Below are positions 16,908 through 26,439 of a stretch of 38,861 nt of DNA, piece after piece. A program made the position numbers and the translations under genes. The notes beneath the pieces are model-generated. The model saw only the letters and a program-made list of their open reading frames with translations. It searched no databases and was not told the DNA's origin. Origin of the DNA: Peribacillus alkalitolerans (GTDB lineage: Bacteria; Bacillota; Bacilli; Bacillales; DSM-1321); the NCBI RefSeq assembly GCF_010882125.1, contig NZ_JAAGVZ010000026.1:1-38861 (forward strand). Direction: 5' to 3'. Positions within the stretch are counted from its first letter, which is position 1; each line of letters opens with the position of its first letter.

Positions 16908-17100
16908 TCTGAGTTGATTGTAGCGGAGATTACCTGACTCTTCGAAAATCCATTCGCATTTCCTTCGTGGGTGTTTATTCGAGGAAGCTTATTCAATGTC
17001 CTGCTGGGAAGAAAGGGAAGTGGGAGACCCCACAGGCGGAAACGACGAGGAGGCTCCCATCCCTCCCCGCGGAAGCAAGTGCCTCACGTTAGGACAAACA
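16908..17100 (+). repeat. Dispersed MITE-like repeat, copy B
   Basis: Same family and orientation as 4608-4806: ATCTGAGTTGATTGTAG, CTTCGAAAATCCATTCGC, TTCGAGGAAGCTTATT, CCCACAGGCGG, CCGCGGAAGCAAGTGCCTC and AGGACAAAC. It accounts for the centre of the gene-less 16858-17328 stretch. The remaining AT-rich 17101-17328 holds the ABC operon promoter region, where I see no convincing single -35/-10 pair. Confidence 0.75.
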
Positions 17101-17328
17101 TTTTAGGTTAAAAACAGCAATCAATGAGAAAAGAGCCTTTTTTTCACTTTTCAATAGACAAATTAATAGTCCGGAAAAATTTCAACTGAGCACGAACGCA
17201 TAGATTTTTAATGAAATCATAAATTTTCAAAAAAATAAAAATTTTTTAATAAATAGGTAGAAATTTATTTCGAATGTCGATATATTTATAGATACGCACT
17301 TTACTTTTCCTTGCACAGGAGGATAAAA

Positions 17329-19080
17329 ATGGAAACTTTTAAGAAGCTGAAGGGGTTTTATTGGCCTTATAAGTCGTACTTTTTTACATCATTATTTTTC
17401 TTATTGATAATGACAACCATTACGCTTATTTATCCAATCATTTTACAGCTAACGATTGATGAGGTCATTTTAGAAGGAGAGTATGGATTAGTTCCATATT
17501 TAGCATTTGGATTCATTGGATTAATGGCTATTAAAGGAATTGCAGTTTATATTAACCAATATACAGGGGATATGTTTGGAATCACGGCTGTTTATAAGCT
17601 TCGTAATTCCTTATATGAGAAGCTACAATATTTATCGTTTAAGTATTATGACAATGCAAAGACAGGGGATTTAATGTCCAGACTTACCGCGGATGTGGAA
17701 GGTTTTCGTTTCTTCCTATCCTTTGGGATTTCGGAACTCATCCGCTTCGTTTTATTGATATCCATCAGTTTTGGCATTATGTTTTACTATTCAATTCCGT
17801 TAACCTTAGTGACTATGGCATCCCTTCCTTTTTTGGCAGTTATCGTTTACAAATTTGAAAAAGTGGCACATCCAGCATTTAGGGGAATCAGGAAATCCTT
17901 TGGGAAACTGAATACCAATGTCCAGGAAAATATAAGTGGGATCAATACGGTAAAATCATTATCGAGAGAAGAATTTGAAATTGGGAAATTCAATTCATCC
18001 AACGGGAATTACAAAGAAAAATACATATTCACTTCAAATTTATGGGCAAAGTTTTTCCCTTTGATGGACTTAATGGGGAACCTATCTGTCGTTTTCTTGT
18101 TATCATTTGGGGGTTATTTAGTTATAAACGGTAGTTTGAAGCCAGGAGAACTGGTCGCCTTCTATAGCTTAGTATGGTACATTATTTGGCCGATTGCGAA
18201 CCTTGGGTACGTAATCAATCTTTTCTCCCAATCAAAAGCTTCAGGGGAGAGATTGTTAGAAATATTAGAGGAAGAAAAAGAAATAAAGCAAATTGAGAAT
18301 CCGATTGATGTAAACCGCCTAAAAGGTGAGGTAGAATTCAAGCAGGTCACTCTTTCCTATACTGAAGAAGATGAATCTGCACTACAGGATGTAAGCTTCC
18401 ATCTTACGCCTGGAAAAACAATCGGATTGATAGGTTCGACCGGTAGCGGTAAAACGTCAATCACCCAATTAATCACACGTTTTTATGAACCAGAGGTAGG
18501 GGAAATCCTTGTGGATGGCAGAGACATTAAAGAATATTCTTTGCCTTCATTAAGAAGGAACATCGGCTTTGTGCTTCAAGAATCGTTCCTATTCTCCTCA
18601 TCAATAAAAGCAAACATTTCCTATGGACGCCCAGATGCAACGATGGAGGAAATTATGGAAGCCGCTAAGCGGGCACAGGCACATGAGTTTATTATGGAAC
18701 TACCTGAAGGCTATAATACGATGCTAGGTGAAAGAGGATTAGGACTTTCAGGTGGGCAAAAGCAAAGAATTGCGATTGCAAGAGCGATATGCCTAAATCC
18801 GAGTATCTTGATTCTCGATGATGCAACAAGTGCAGTTGACATGGAAACTGAACATAATATCCAAAAAGCTTTGCGTGAAGTAATGGACGGAAGAAGCAGC
18901 ATCATTATCGCTCATCGTATTTCTTCATTAAAGTATGCTGACGAAATCATTGTACTAGACCAAGGAAAAGTTGTGGAACGAGGAGTCCATCAAGAATTGA
19001 TTTCAAATGGTGGATTGTATCAAAGAATCTATGAAATCCAGTATAAAGACTCTAGACTATTACAATCACAAACTCAATGA
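17329..19080 (+). CDS. ABC exporter half-transporter, subunit 1 (degenerate Walker B)
   Basis: A 583-residue type IV (MsbA/BmrA-like) half-transporter. Six membrane helices (about residues 1-300) are followed by a nucleotide-binding domain. Walker A is GSTGSGKTS, the Q-loop VLQESFLFSSS, the signature LSGGQKQRIAIARA (canonical) and the H-loop IIIAHRISS. Walker B reads ILILDDATSAVD, with Asp where the catalytic Glu belongs. That fits the non-catalytic half of a heterodimeric exporter such as BmrCD. The ATG at 17329 follows AGGAGG; the upstream in-frame TTG does not. The partner is encoded 14 nt downstream. The substrate is unknown, probably lipophilic drugs or lipids. Confidence 0.92.
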   Translation: METFKKLKGFYWPYKSYFFTSLFFLLIMTTITLIYPIILQLTIDEVILEGEYGLVPYLAFGFIGLMAIKGIAVYINQYTGDMFGITAVYKLRNSLYEKLQYLSFKYYDNAKTGDLMSRLTADVEGFRFFLSFGISELIRFVLLISISFGIMFYYSIPLTLVTMASLPFLAVIVYKFEKVAHPAFRGIRKSFGKLNTNVQENISGINTVKSLSREEFEIGKFNSSNGNYKEKYIFTSNLWAKFFPLMDLMGNLSVVFLLSFGGYLVINGSLKPGELVAFYSLVWYIIWPIANLGYVINLFSQSKASGERLLEILEEEKEIKQIENPIDVNRLKGEVEFKQVTLSYTEEDESALQDVSFHLTPGKTIGLIGSTGSGKTSITQLITRFYEPEVGEILVDGRDIKEYSLPSLRRNIGFVLQESFLFSSSIKANISYGRPDATMEEIMEAAKRAQAHEFIMELPEGYNTMLGERGLGLSGGQKQRIAIARAICLNPSILILDDATSAVDMETEHNIQKALREVMDGRSSIIIAHRISSLKYADEIIVLDQGKVVERGVHQELISNGGLYQRIYEIQYKDSRLLQSQTQ

Positions 19081-19094
19081 AAGGAGGGCTCATA

Positions 19095-20921
19095 ATGAAA
19101 ATCCAACCACAAAAAACCAATCAAAATGTAAGAGAAAGGTTTCATTATTCAACTGATCAGGTGATAGAAAAACCATTCAACTGGAAGCAAATGTCACGTC
19201 TATTGAGTTACATGAAACCTTATACGAAAACATTGCTGCCGTTATCGATCTTCACCGTAATAATCACAACGGCAATTCGTCTCTTAATACCGGTTCTAAT
19301 AGGGGTGTATACAATAGATAAGGCAATCATGGATAAGAATACCGACTTATTGATGAAATTAGTTATGCTAATCGCTGGGCTTTATGTCGTTTTTTATGTG
19401 GCAAACGTCTACAGGATTAAATGGATGAACGTACTGGGCCAAAGCATCATTTATGACTTACGGAAGCATCTATTCACACACGTACAGACTTTATCGCATA
19501 GATTCTTTGATCAACGTTCAGCCGGCTCCATTCTTGTTAGAATCATGAATGATATCAACTCATTGCAAGAGCTCTTCACGAATGGTGTCATCAACCTATT
19601 AATGGATATTGTGATGTTAATAGGTATTATTGTGATCTTATTCTCCTTAAGTCCAGAGCTGACAATTGCAGCGATGATCATCCTACCGATCATGTTTTTT
19701 ATTTCAACAACTCTACGAAAAAATATCCGTAGAAGCTGGCAGCTTGTTCGTCTAAAACAATCTAAGCTGAATTCTCATCTAAATGAAAGTATCCAGGGAA
19801 TCAGGGTGACACAATCCTTTACACAGGAAAAAGAGAATATGGCCTTCTTTGATGGCATTAACTATGAAAGCTTTGACAGCTGGAAGGTGGCATCCAAAAA
19901 GAATGCAATGTTCCGTCCCTTTGTTGATATGACCAATGCCATAGGTACGGCAGTATTAATTTGGTACGGAGCACATTTAATCCAACAAGAAACCATAGAC
20001 ATCGGTGTATTTGTCTCTTTTGCCTTTTATCTTGGAATGTTTTGGGAACCTATTTCTCGTGTCGGCATGATATATAATCAATTACTGATGGGAATGGCTT
20101 CATCCGAAAGGATTTTTGAATTTCTTGATGAAAAGCCGATTGTTTCAGAGAAAAGTGATTCTGTCAGCATTCATGAGATGAAAGGGAAAATCGATTTTGA
20201 AGGAGTCGAGTTTTCTTATGATGATAAACGGAAGGCACTTAGAGGAGTCTCACTTGGAATAAATGCAGGCCAAACTATTGCCCTTGTAGGACACACGGGT
20301 TCTGGAAAAACCACCATCGCTAATCTTATTAGCCGTTTTTATGACGCCACTGCAGGTTCCGTGAAAATCGATGGAATTGATGTTAAAGACCTCACCTTAT
20401 CAAGCTTGAGGGGGAATATTAGCATCGTTCTGCAAGAGACATTCATTTTTTCTGGGACCATCATGGAAAACATTCGTTTTGGGCGTCCTGATGCCAGTGA
20501 TGAAGAAGTTATAGAAGCGGCCAAGGCGGTTGTGGCGCATGAATTTATTTCAAGGTTACAGGATGGTTACTTTACTGAGGTTGAAGAGAGAGGGAATGTC
20601 CTTTCCGTAGGTGAACGTCAATTATTATCCTTTGCTCGTGCTTTGCTTGCGAATCCGCGAATCTTGATTTTGGATGAAGCTACCGCAAGCATAGATACAG
20701 AAACAGAATTGAAGATTCAAGAAGCATTGAAAACCTTACTAAATGGTAGAACTTCTATCATTATCGCTCATCGATTATCAACGATACGAGAATGCGATAA
20801 TATTTTTGTCCTTGAGAATGGATTAATCAAAGAACTTGGTAATCATGCAGACCTAATGGATCAAAAAGGGGAATACTACGGTTTAGTAATGGCACAATTC
20901 GAAATGCAAAATGCAGGCTAA
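19095..20921 (+). CDS. ABC exporter half-transporter, subunit 2 (catalytic Walker B)
   Basis: A 608-residue half-transporter with an N-terminal cytosolic extension of about 40 residues, six membrane helices and a nucleotide-binding domain. Walker A is GHTGSGKTT, the Q-loop VLQETFIFSGT, Walker B LILDEATASID (catalytic Glu present) and the H-loop IIIAHRLS. The signature is degenerate, LSVGERQLLSFARA. With subunit 1 this makes one consensus ATP site (Walker B from subunit 2, signature from subunit 1) and one degenerate site. The ATG at 19095 has AAAGGAGGG 6 nt upstream. It is co-transcribed with subunit 1 and followed by a strong terminator. Confidence 0.92.
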   Translation: MKIQPQKTNQNVRERFHYSTDQVIEKPFNWKQMSRLLSYMKPYTKTLLPLSIFTVIITTAIRLLIPVLIGVYTIDKAIMDKNTDLLMKLVMLIAGLYVVFYVANVYRIKWMNVLGQSIIYDLRKHLFTHVQTLSHRFFDQRSAGSILVRIMNDINSLQELFTNGVINLLMDIVMLIGIIVILFSLSPELTIAAMIILPIMFFISTTLRKNIRRSWQLVRLKQSKLNSHLNESIQGIRVTQSFTQEKENMAFFDGINYESFDSWKVASKKNAMFRPFVDMTNAIGTAVLIWYGAHLIQQETIDIGVFVSFAFYLGMFWEPISRVGMIYNQLLMGMASSERIFEFLDEKPIVSEKSDSVSIHEMKGKIDFEGVEFSYDDKRKALRGVSLGINAGQTIALVGHTGSGKTTIANLISRFYDATAGSVKIDGIDVKDLTLSSLRGNISIVLQETFIFSGTIMENIRFGRPDASDEEVIEAAKAVVAHEFISRLQDGYFTEVEERGNVLSVGERQLLSFARALLANPRILILDEATASIDTETELKIQEALKTLLNGRTSIIIAHRLSTIRECDNIFVLENGLIKELGNHADLMDQKGEYYGLVMAQFEMQNAG

Positions 20922-20928
20922 ATAAGGT

Positions 20929-20978
20929 TAATAATCCGATAGCAATCAGAAGTGATTATCTATCGGATTATTTTTTTT
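20929..20978 (+). terminator. Intrinsic terminator of the ABC operon
   Basis: AATAATCCGATAG pairs with CTATCGGATTATT around an 18-nt loop and is followed by eight T. Confidence 0.92.
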
Positions 20979-21012
20979 GATATCAAACCTTGCTATGGAT
21001 ATGTTTATTTTC

Positions 21013-21057
21013 TTGTGTTCACAATACTTTCATAAACCTTTGTGAAATTCGTCACAA
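21013..21057 (+). promoter_or_regulatory. Rex-like operator upstream of cydAB
   Basis: TTGTGAAATTCGTCACAA at 21040-21057 matches the Rex consensus TTGTGAA-N4-TTCACAA at 13 of 14 defined positions. A second, shorter palindrome TTGTGTTCACAA lies at 21013-21024. Rex is the NADH/NAD+-sensing repressor of cydABCD and fermentation genes in Bacillus. The site is about 85-100 bp upstream of the cydA start. A TATACT at 21088 is a possible -10 with a poor -35. Confidence 0.75.
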
Positions 21058-21140
21058 ATGATACACACAAAAGAAGTTTATTAGATTTATACTATGTGTA
21101 TAGTGATATATCGATAAAAAAGGCAAAAGGGGGAGAGTCT

Positions 21141-22496
21141 ATGATGGAATTAGATAGCGTCATTTTAAGCAGGATGTTAACGAGTATGACTCTTGCTTTC
21201 CATATTATCTTTGCCACAATTGGTGTAGGAGTCCCAGTCATGATTTCTATAGCGGAATTTATCGGGATTAAAAAGAATGATCCGTATTACACTCTTTTAG
21301 CTAGAAGATGGGCGCGAGGATTCACCATCACTGTGGCAGTAGGTGTTGTGACAGGGACCGCAATCGGTCTCCAACTTTCCATGCTTTGGCCAAGCTTTAT
21401 GCAAGTTGCCGGAAAGGTCATAAGCTTGCCACTTTTCATGGAGACGTTCGCATTTTTCTTTGAGGCTATTTTCTTAGGAATCTACTTATATACATGGGAC
21501 CGATTTAAAAATCCGATGATTCACTGGCTGATCACGATTCCTGTAATGATTGGTTCTTCGGCTTCCGCGTTGTTCATCACAACTGTAAATGCATTTATGA
21601 ATACTCCGCAAGGCTTTGATCTTGTTGATGGTGTAGTAACGAATATTGATCCGTTAGCAGCAATGTTTAACCCAGCTACCCCAAGCAAGGTCTTTCACGT
21701 ATTAACCTCTGCATATATGACCTCTGCTTTTGTATTGGCTGCCATAGCTGCCTTTGCAATGTTAAGGGGGAAAAGAGGGATATATGAGAAAAAGGCATTG
21801 AAGCTAACGTTGATCGCTGGCTTCATCTTTTCAGCTGGGACAGCCCTGGCTGGGGATATTTCTGCAAAATTTTTAGCAGAAGTACAACCGGAAAAACTTG
21901 CAGCGGCTGAATGGCATTTTGAGACAGATGAAGGAGCGGACTTAATTCTGTTTGGTACTCTGGATGACAATAATGTGGTTCATAATGAAATAAGAATACC
22001 TAAAGCGTTAAGCTTCTTGGCAGGTAACAATTTTGAACATGAAGTAATTGGCTTAAATGAGACACCAGAACATTTGAGACCACCTTTATGGATTCATTAT
22101 TTGTTTGATTTAATGGTAATGATCGGGATGTACTCGATGGGATTATCCCTATTGTTCATCATTCTATCTAAATGGAAAAGGTTTGATCCATACAATAATA
22201 AGCTCTTACTCTGGGGTGTGGTTGCATCAGGACCACTAGCCATGTTGGCCATTGAATTGGGTTGGATTTTTGCTGAGGTTGGTAGACAGCCTTGGATTTT
22301 AAGAGGTTATATGACAGTGGCTGAAGGGGCTACAAAAGCGAATACAGTTGGAATCACTTTTGTCCTATTCTTCATTGTCTATGTGATATTAGCTGTCGTA
22401 TGTTCCATTGTATTAATAAAGATGTTCAAAAATAAACCGGCTGCTGTTGAACTTGAGCAGCGCTATTCAGAATTTATCGGGACAAACAAGGATTAA
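21141..22496 (+). CDS. cydA: Cytochrome bd-type quinol oxidase subunit I (YthA/CIO-like)
   Basis: A 451-residue membrane oxidase subunit. The haem/proton-path residues stand in ALAFHIIFATIGVG-like text (His near residue 19), PLFMETFAFFFEAIFLG (two Glu), VFHVLTSAYMTSA (His) and GRQPWILRGYM. It reduces O2 to water with quinol electrons. The N-terminus and short Q-loop resemble B. subtilis YthA and cyanide-insensitive oxidases rather than B. subtilis CydA. ATG 21141 or 21144 follows AGGGGGAG. The frame before it overlaps the Rex-like operator and is not coding. It forms an operon with cydB, 19 nt downstream. No cydCD is seen here. Confidence 0.9.
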   Translation: MMELDSVILSRMLTSMTLAFHIIFATIGVGVPVMISIAEFIGIKKNDPYYTLLARRWARGFTITVAVGVVTGTAIGLQLSMLWPSFMQVAGKVISLPLFMETFAFFFEAIFLGIYLYTWDRFKNPMIHWLITIPVMIGSSASALFITTVNAFMNTPQGFDLVDGVVTNIDPLAAMFNPATPSKVFHVLTSAYMTSAFVLAAIAAFAMLRGKRGIYEKKALKLTLIAGFIFSAGTALAGDISAKFLAEVQPEKLAAAEWHFETDEGADLILFGTLDDNNVVHNEIRIPKALSFLAGNNFEHEVIGLNETPEHLRPPLWIHYLFDLMVMIGMYSMGLSLLFIILSKWKRFDPYNNKLLLWGVVASGPLAMLAIELGWIFAEVGRQPWILRGYMTVAEGATKANTVGITFVLFFIVYVILAVVCSIVLIKMFKNKPAAVELEQRYSEFIGTNKD

Positions 22497-22515
22497 CGAA
22501 AGTGGGTGATCGTTA

Positions 22516-23532
22516 GTGGAAATCCAGGTACTTGGAATTACCGTCCTTTGGATATTTTTATACGGATATTTAATAGTTGCTTCTGTCGACTTTGGGGCTG
22601 GCTTTTTTGCCTATTATGGAAGGTTGACCAAGAAGGACCATATTATTAGTCATATTATCAGTCGATATCTTTCACCTGTATGGGAAGTTACAAATGTGTT
22701 TTTTGTATTCTTCTTTGTAGGATTGATTGGCTTTTTCCCTGATACTGCCTATTACTATGGGACGTCCCTTTTACTTCCAGGTAGTATTGCATTAATCTTA
22801 TTAGCAATCCGGGGTTCGTTTTATGCATTTGGAAATTATGGTTCAAAGGATAATAAGTTTTATCTATTTCTCTATGGAGCAACCGGGCTATTAATCCCAG
22901 CTGCATTATCGACTGCTTTGACGATTTCAGAGGGTGGCTTTATTGAGAAAAGGGGAGACCAAGTCGTTTTCTTGGCAGAAAATCTTATGACTAGTCCATA
23001 TTCATGGAGCGTCGTTTTCCTATCCATCGTATCTGTTTTGTTTATCAGTGCATCATTCTTGACGTTTTATGCCTACCGTGCTAATGACGTAGCGGCAATG
23101 GAGCTATTAAGGAAATTTGCTCTATTTTGGAGCCCTCCGACCATATTAGCGAGCTTGCTAGTATTCGTCTCCTTACGCGAACATAATCTGCGACACTTTG
23201 AAAATATGTTGGAATTATGGTGGATGTTTGGTTTATCCTTGCTTTGTTTCTTTGGGGCCACGTATCTCATTTACAATCGAAAAGCTTTAGGATCTGCATT
23301 CATATTAGTGATGCTACAGTTTTTCTTCGCCTTTTTTGGGTATGGAGCAGGTCATTTACCATATATATTAGATCCGTACATCACCATCTATACTGGGTAC
23401 ACGGATGAAACGATGGGGATAACGCTTGTAGTAGTTTTCATTGCTGGATTATTTCTCTTAATCCCATCTTTGTTATTACTGATGAAATTGTTCCTGTTTG
23501 ATGCCGATTATGTTAAAGGGTTAAAAAAATAA
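22516..23532 (+). CDS. cydB: Cytochrome bd-type quinol oxidase subunit II
   Basis: A 338-residue integral membrane protein with about eight to nine helices, beginning near WIFLYGYLIVASVDFGAG, the conserved subunit II N-terminal motif (L-x-G-x-x-x-x-D-x-G-x-G). RYLSPVWEVTNVFFVFFFVG matches the conserved P-x-W-E-x-N-x-V segment. It pairs with subunit I to form the oxidase. The GTG start follows GGGTGAT at close spacing; the gap from cydA is 19 nt. It is closest in type to YthB. A terminator follows 10 nt after the stop. Confidence 0.9.
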   Translation: MEIQVLGITVLWIFLYGYLIVASVDFGAGFFAYYGRLTKKDHIISHIISRYLSPVWEVTNVFFVFFFVGLIGFFPDTAYYYGTSLLLPGSIALILLAIRGSFYAFGNYGSKDNKFYLFLYGATGLLIPAALSTALTISEGGFIEKRGDQVVFLAENLMTSPYSWSVVFLSIVSVLFISASFLTFYAYRANDVAAMELLRKFALFWSPPTILASLLVFVSLREHNLRHFENMLELWWMFGLSLLCFFGATYLIYNRKALGSAFILVMLQFFFAFFGYGAGHLPYILDPYITIYTGYTDETMGITLVVVFIAGLFLLIPSLLLLMKLFLFDADYVKGLKK

Positions 23533-23542
23533 GAAGGTAAGC

Positions 23543-23576
23543 CCAGTCTATCTAAGTAAGATAGACTGTTTTTTTC
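23543..23576 (+). terminator. Intrinsic terminator of cydAB
   Basis: CAGTCTATCT pairs with AGATAGACTG around a short loop and is followed by seven T. Confidence 0.92.
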
Positions 23577-23658
23577 CAATTTCATATTTGTTCGAGTCCA
23601 TTTGAATATGATAGAATATGAGCATACTTTTTGATTTAACCTTTTGGAGGACATAAAT

Positions 23659-24318
23659 GTGAAAAAGGAATTTGCGGTCATTGGTTTAGGACGCTTCGGT
23701 GGGAGTATTTGCAGGACTTTGGCAGAACAAGGCATGGAAGTGTTAGCCATTGATAATGATGAAGATCGTGTAAATGAATTTGCCATGATTGCATCCCACG
23801 CAGTAGTTGGGGATACAACTGATGAGACGGTATTAAAAAGCTTGGGAATCCGTAATTTTGACCATGTAATTGTTGCAATTGGGGATAACATCCAAGCAAG
23901 TATTTTAACCACATTGATGTTAAAGGAACTTGGGGTTAATAGGATTACCGTAAAAGCTCAAAATGATTATCATGAAAAAGTTTTACGTAAAATCGGAGCG
24001 GACCATGTGGTACATCCCGAACGTGACATGGGTAGAAGAATTGCTCATAATGTAGTATCCAATAATGTTCTGGATTATTTGGAACTTTCAGACGAACACT
24101 CCATCGTGGAAATTGTAGCAAGTAAAAAAATGGATGGAAGCACATTAATTGATCTTGATATCCGTGCAAAATATGGTATCAATATTGTTGCCATCAAACG
24201 TGGGCAGGATATCATGGTTTCACCACAAGCCAATGAATCAATCCGTGAAGGGGATATTTTAATCGTCATCGGAGCAGATCAAGATATTAACCGTTTTGAG
24301 AAAAAGATAGTAGAGTAA
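23659..24318 (+). CDS. ktrC: Ktr potassium uptake regulatory subunit KtrC (RCK/TrkA)
   Basis: A 219-residue cytosolic gating ring protein. The RCK_N Rossmann fold starts with FAVIGLGRFGGSI (nucleotide-binding GxGxxG) and binds ATP/ADP. The C-terminal RCK_C domain (about residues 135-219, ending REGDILIVIGADQDINRFEKK) is the region that binds c-di-AMP in Bacillus homologues. It assembles with a KtrD-type membrane subunit, not present in this window. The GTG at 23659 is preferred, with GGAGG 8 nt upstream, and matches the B. subtilis N-terminus. It is convergent with rnjA. Confidence 0.93.
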   Translation: MKKEFAVIGLGRFGGSICRTLAEQGMEVLAIDNDEDRVNEFAMIASHAVVGDTTDETVLKSLGIRNFDHVIVAIGDNIQASILTTLMLKELGVNRITVKAQNDYHEKVLRKIGADHVVHPERDMGRRIAHNVVSNNVLDYLELSDEHSIVEIVASKKMDGSTLIDLDIRAKYGINIVAIKRGQDIMVSPQANESIREGDILIVIGADQDINRFEKKIVE

Positions 24319-24325
24319 TCGAAAG

Positions 24326-24350
24326 AGGTCCAGCGCAATGCGCTGGACCT
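24326..24350. terminator. Bidirectional hairpin between ktrC and rnjA
   Basis: A perfect stem AGGTCCAGCGC/GCGCTGGACCT with a three-base loop lies 7 nt from each stop codon. The flanks are T-rich but have no continuous U run on either side. Confidence 0.75.
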
Positions 24351-24356
24351 TAGTTA

Positions 24357-26024
24357 TTATACTTCCATGATGATTGGTAAAATCATTGGACGACGTTTTG
24401 TTTTTTCGTAAAGGAATGGAGCCAATGTATCAGTGATTTCATTTTTAATCTCAGACCATTGATTTGTTCTACGTTCCATGACTTTATTCAGGTGTTTGTT
24501 AATTAATGATTGTGCGTCATTGATTAAATCTCCTGATTCACGCATATAAACGAAACCACGAGAAATTAAGTCAGGACCTGCAGCAATCTTAAAGTCTTTC
24601 ATATTGATGCTTACGACAACTACAACAAGGCCTTCTTCAGATAGGATACGACGATCTCGAAGTACGATATTACCGATATCACCAATACCACTACCATCAA
24701 TATAGACCGAACCGGATTGGATTTTGCCAGCTACTTGTGCTGAATCGTTGCTTAATGCCAATACTTCACCATTATCCATAATGAAGCAATTTTCTTCCGG
24801 CACACCACAATCGATGGCATGACGGCTATGCATTTTTTGCATGCGATACTCACCGTGGATTGGCATGAAGAATTTTGGCTTCATTAGACGTAGCATTAAC
24901 TTTTGTTCTTCTTGTCCACCATGACCTGATGTGTGGATATCATTAAGAGATCCATGAATAACATCCGCACCAGCTTTAAAAAGCATATTGATAGTACGGG
25001 ATACGCTGATCGTATTACCTGGGATAGGTGAAGAAGAAAATACAACTGTATCTCCAGGAATGATTTGAATCTGTCGATGAGTGCCGTTAGCAATACGTGA
25101 TAGTGCAGCCATCGGTTCACCTTGGCTACCCGTACATAGAATCGTAACTTGGTTAGCTGGTAAACGATTAATTTGGTTTGATTCTATAAATGTATCTTTT
25201 GGACAACGGATATACCCAAGATCTTGTCCGATTTCAATTGCTGCTTCCATGCTTCGTCCGAATACTGCCACTTTACGGTTATTAATTACAGCAGCTTCTA
25301 CAACTTGCTGTAAACGGTGAATATTTGATGCAAAAGTAGCGAAAATAACACGTCCATCTACTTTTCTGAAAATATCATGGATACTATCCCCAACTTTACG
25401 TTCTGACATAGTAAAGTGAGGCACCTCACTGTTGGTGCTGTCAGATAGTAAGCAGAGTACGCCTTCTTTACCGATTTCCGCCATCTTTGTTAAATTCGCT
25501 GGTTCTCCTACAGGAGTAAAATCAAACTTGAAATCTCCAGTATGTACAACTTGACCAGGAGGAGTTTTTACTACTACCCCATATGAATCTGGAATACTGT
25601 GAGTTGTACGGAAGAACGTAACAGATGTTTTACGGAATTTAATGATGTCATCTTCTTGGATTTCAATCATTTTCGTTTGTCGAAGCAAACCGTGCTCTTC
25701 TAATTTGTTCTTAATTAAACCAAGAGCTAATTTGCCACCGTAGATAGGGATGTTAATTTCTTTTAATAGATATGGAATCCCACCGATATGGTCTTCGTGA
25801 CCATGTGTGACAAACAGACCTTTAATTTTTTCTTGGTTCTTTACAAGGTACGAATAATCAGGAATAACGTAATCAATCCCTAATAGCTCGTCCTCTGGGA
25901 ATTTAATCCCAGCATCAATTAAAATAATTTCATCTTGGAATTGAACACCATAAGTATTCTTTCCAATCTCACCAAGTCCGCCAAGGGCGAAAACGGCTGT
26001 TTGATCATTTTTTACAAATTTCAT
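24357..26024 (-). CDS. rnjA: Ribonuclease J1
   Basis: A 555-residue beta-CASP metallo-RNase with 5'-3' exonuclease and endonuclease activity, central to mRNA turnover. The metal site THGHEDH gives H74, H76, D78 and H79, the same numbering as B. subtilis RNase J1. Further ligands lie in VHTGDFKFD and the C-terminal beta-CASP motif [10 protein letters not shown]. The C-terminal oligomerisation domain ends [12 protein letters not shown]. It follows rpoY with only two bases between the stop and the ATG, so the two are translationally linked. Confidence 0.97.
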   Translation of the reverse strand: MKFVKNDQTAVFALGGLGEIGKNTYGVQFQDEIILIDAGIKFPEDELLGIDYVIPDYSYLVKNQEKIKGLFVTHGHEDHIGGIPYLLKEINIPIYGGKLALGLIKNKLEEHGLLRQTKMIEIQEDDIIKFRKTSVTFFRTTHSIPDSYGVVVKTPPGQVVHTGDFKFDFTPVGEPANLTKMAEIGKEGVLCLLSDSTNSEVPHFTMSERKVGDSIHDIFRKVDGRVIFATFASNIHRLQQVVEAAVINNRKVAVFGRSMEAAIEIGQDLGYIRCPKDTFIESNQINRLPANQVTILCTGSQGEPMAALSRIANGTHRQIQIIPGDTVVFSSSPIPGNTISVSRTINMLFKAGADVIHGSLNDIHTSGHGGQEEQKLMLRLMKPKFFMPIHGEYRMQKMHSRHAIDCGVPEENCFIMDNGEVLALSNDSAQVAGKIQSGSVYIDGSGIGDIGNIVLRDRRILSEEGLVVVVVSINMKDFKIAAGPDLISRGFVYMRESGDLINDAQSLINKHLNKVMERRTNQWSEIKNEITDTLAPFLYEKTKRRPMILPIIMEV

Positions 26025-26026
26025 AC

Positions 26027-26236
26027 CTATAGCTCCAATACTTTATATTGTTCATTTTGTTTTTCGTACTCTAAATAAGATCCTTTAACCAATTCCACGA
26101 ACTCAATGTTATAGGCTTCATTTTTTAATTTCAGACGCACATCACGCTCTGAATCGCCTTCAACATAAATCGTCCTTGTTTTTTCACGTACAGGTACTTC
26201 ATTTGCTTTCTCTTGATAGTAAACTTTATAAACCAT
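26027..26236 (-). CDS. rpoY: DNA-directed RNA polymerase epsilon subunit
   Basis: A 69-residue protein ([10 protein letters not shown]...), the small Firmicute RNA polymerase subunit formerly YkzG. It has the Gp2-like fold and characteristic text [19 protein letters not shown]. Together with RNase J1 it forms the conserved rpoY-rnjA pair, linking transcription to RNA decay. The ATG at 26236 follows TAGGAGCG at about 7 nt; the longer frame to 26266 has no site. Confidence 0.95.
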   Translation of the reverse strand: MVYKVYYQEKANEVPVREKTRTIYVEGDSERDVRLKLKNEAYNIEFVELVKGSYLEYEKQNEQYKVLEL

Positions 26237-26400
26237 TTTAATCGCTCCTAACTTACCCATTATCATTTCTTATTTCATTATATAAAAAAACAGTATTTAT
26301 TTCATGTTTTTGAATATGATGTTTTCATTTCCTTAAATTACCTGTTGAAGAAAGTATGTAAACGGACAAACTGTATACTTAGAAACTTTACACGAAAGAA

Positions 26401-26429
26401 TAAGCCCTTCGCAAGTGTTGAAGGGCTTT
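26401..26429 (-). terminator. Hairpin after the 23-residue peptide ORF
   Basis: On the minus strand, AAGCCCTTC-N9-GAAGGGCTT is followed by ATTCTTTC. It lies 11 nt past the peptide stop and about 165 nt upstream of rpoY, so it would separate the peptide message from rpoY-rnjA. Confidence 0.6.
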
Positions 26430-26439
26430 AAATTCGAAT

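Noticed and set aside
21042-21140. N-terminal extension of the cydA frame
   Set aside because: It starts inside the Rex-like operator; the family N-terminus and a strong ribosome-binding site place the start at 21141 or 21144.
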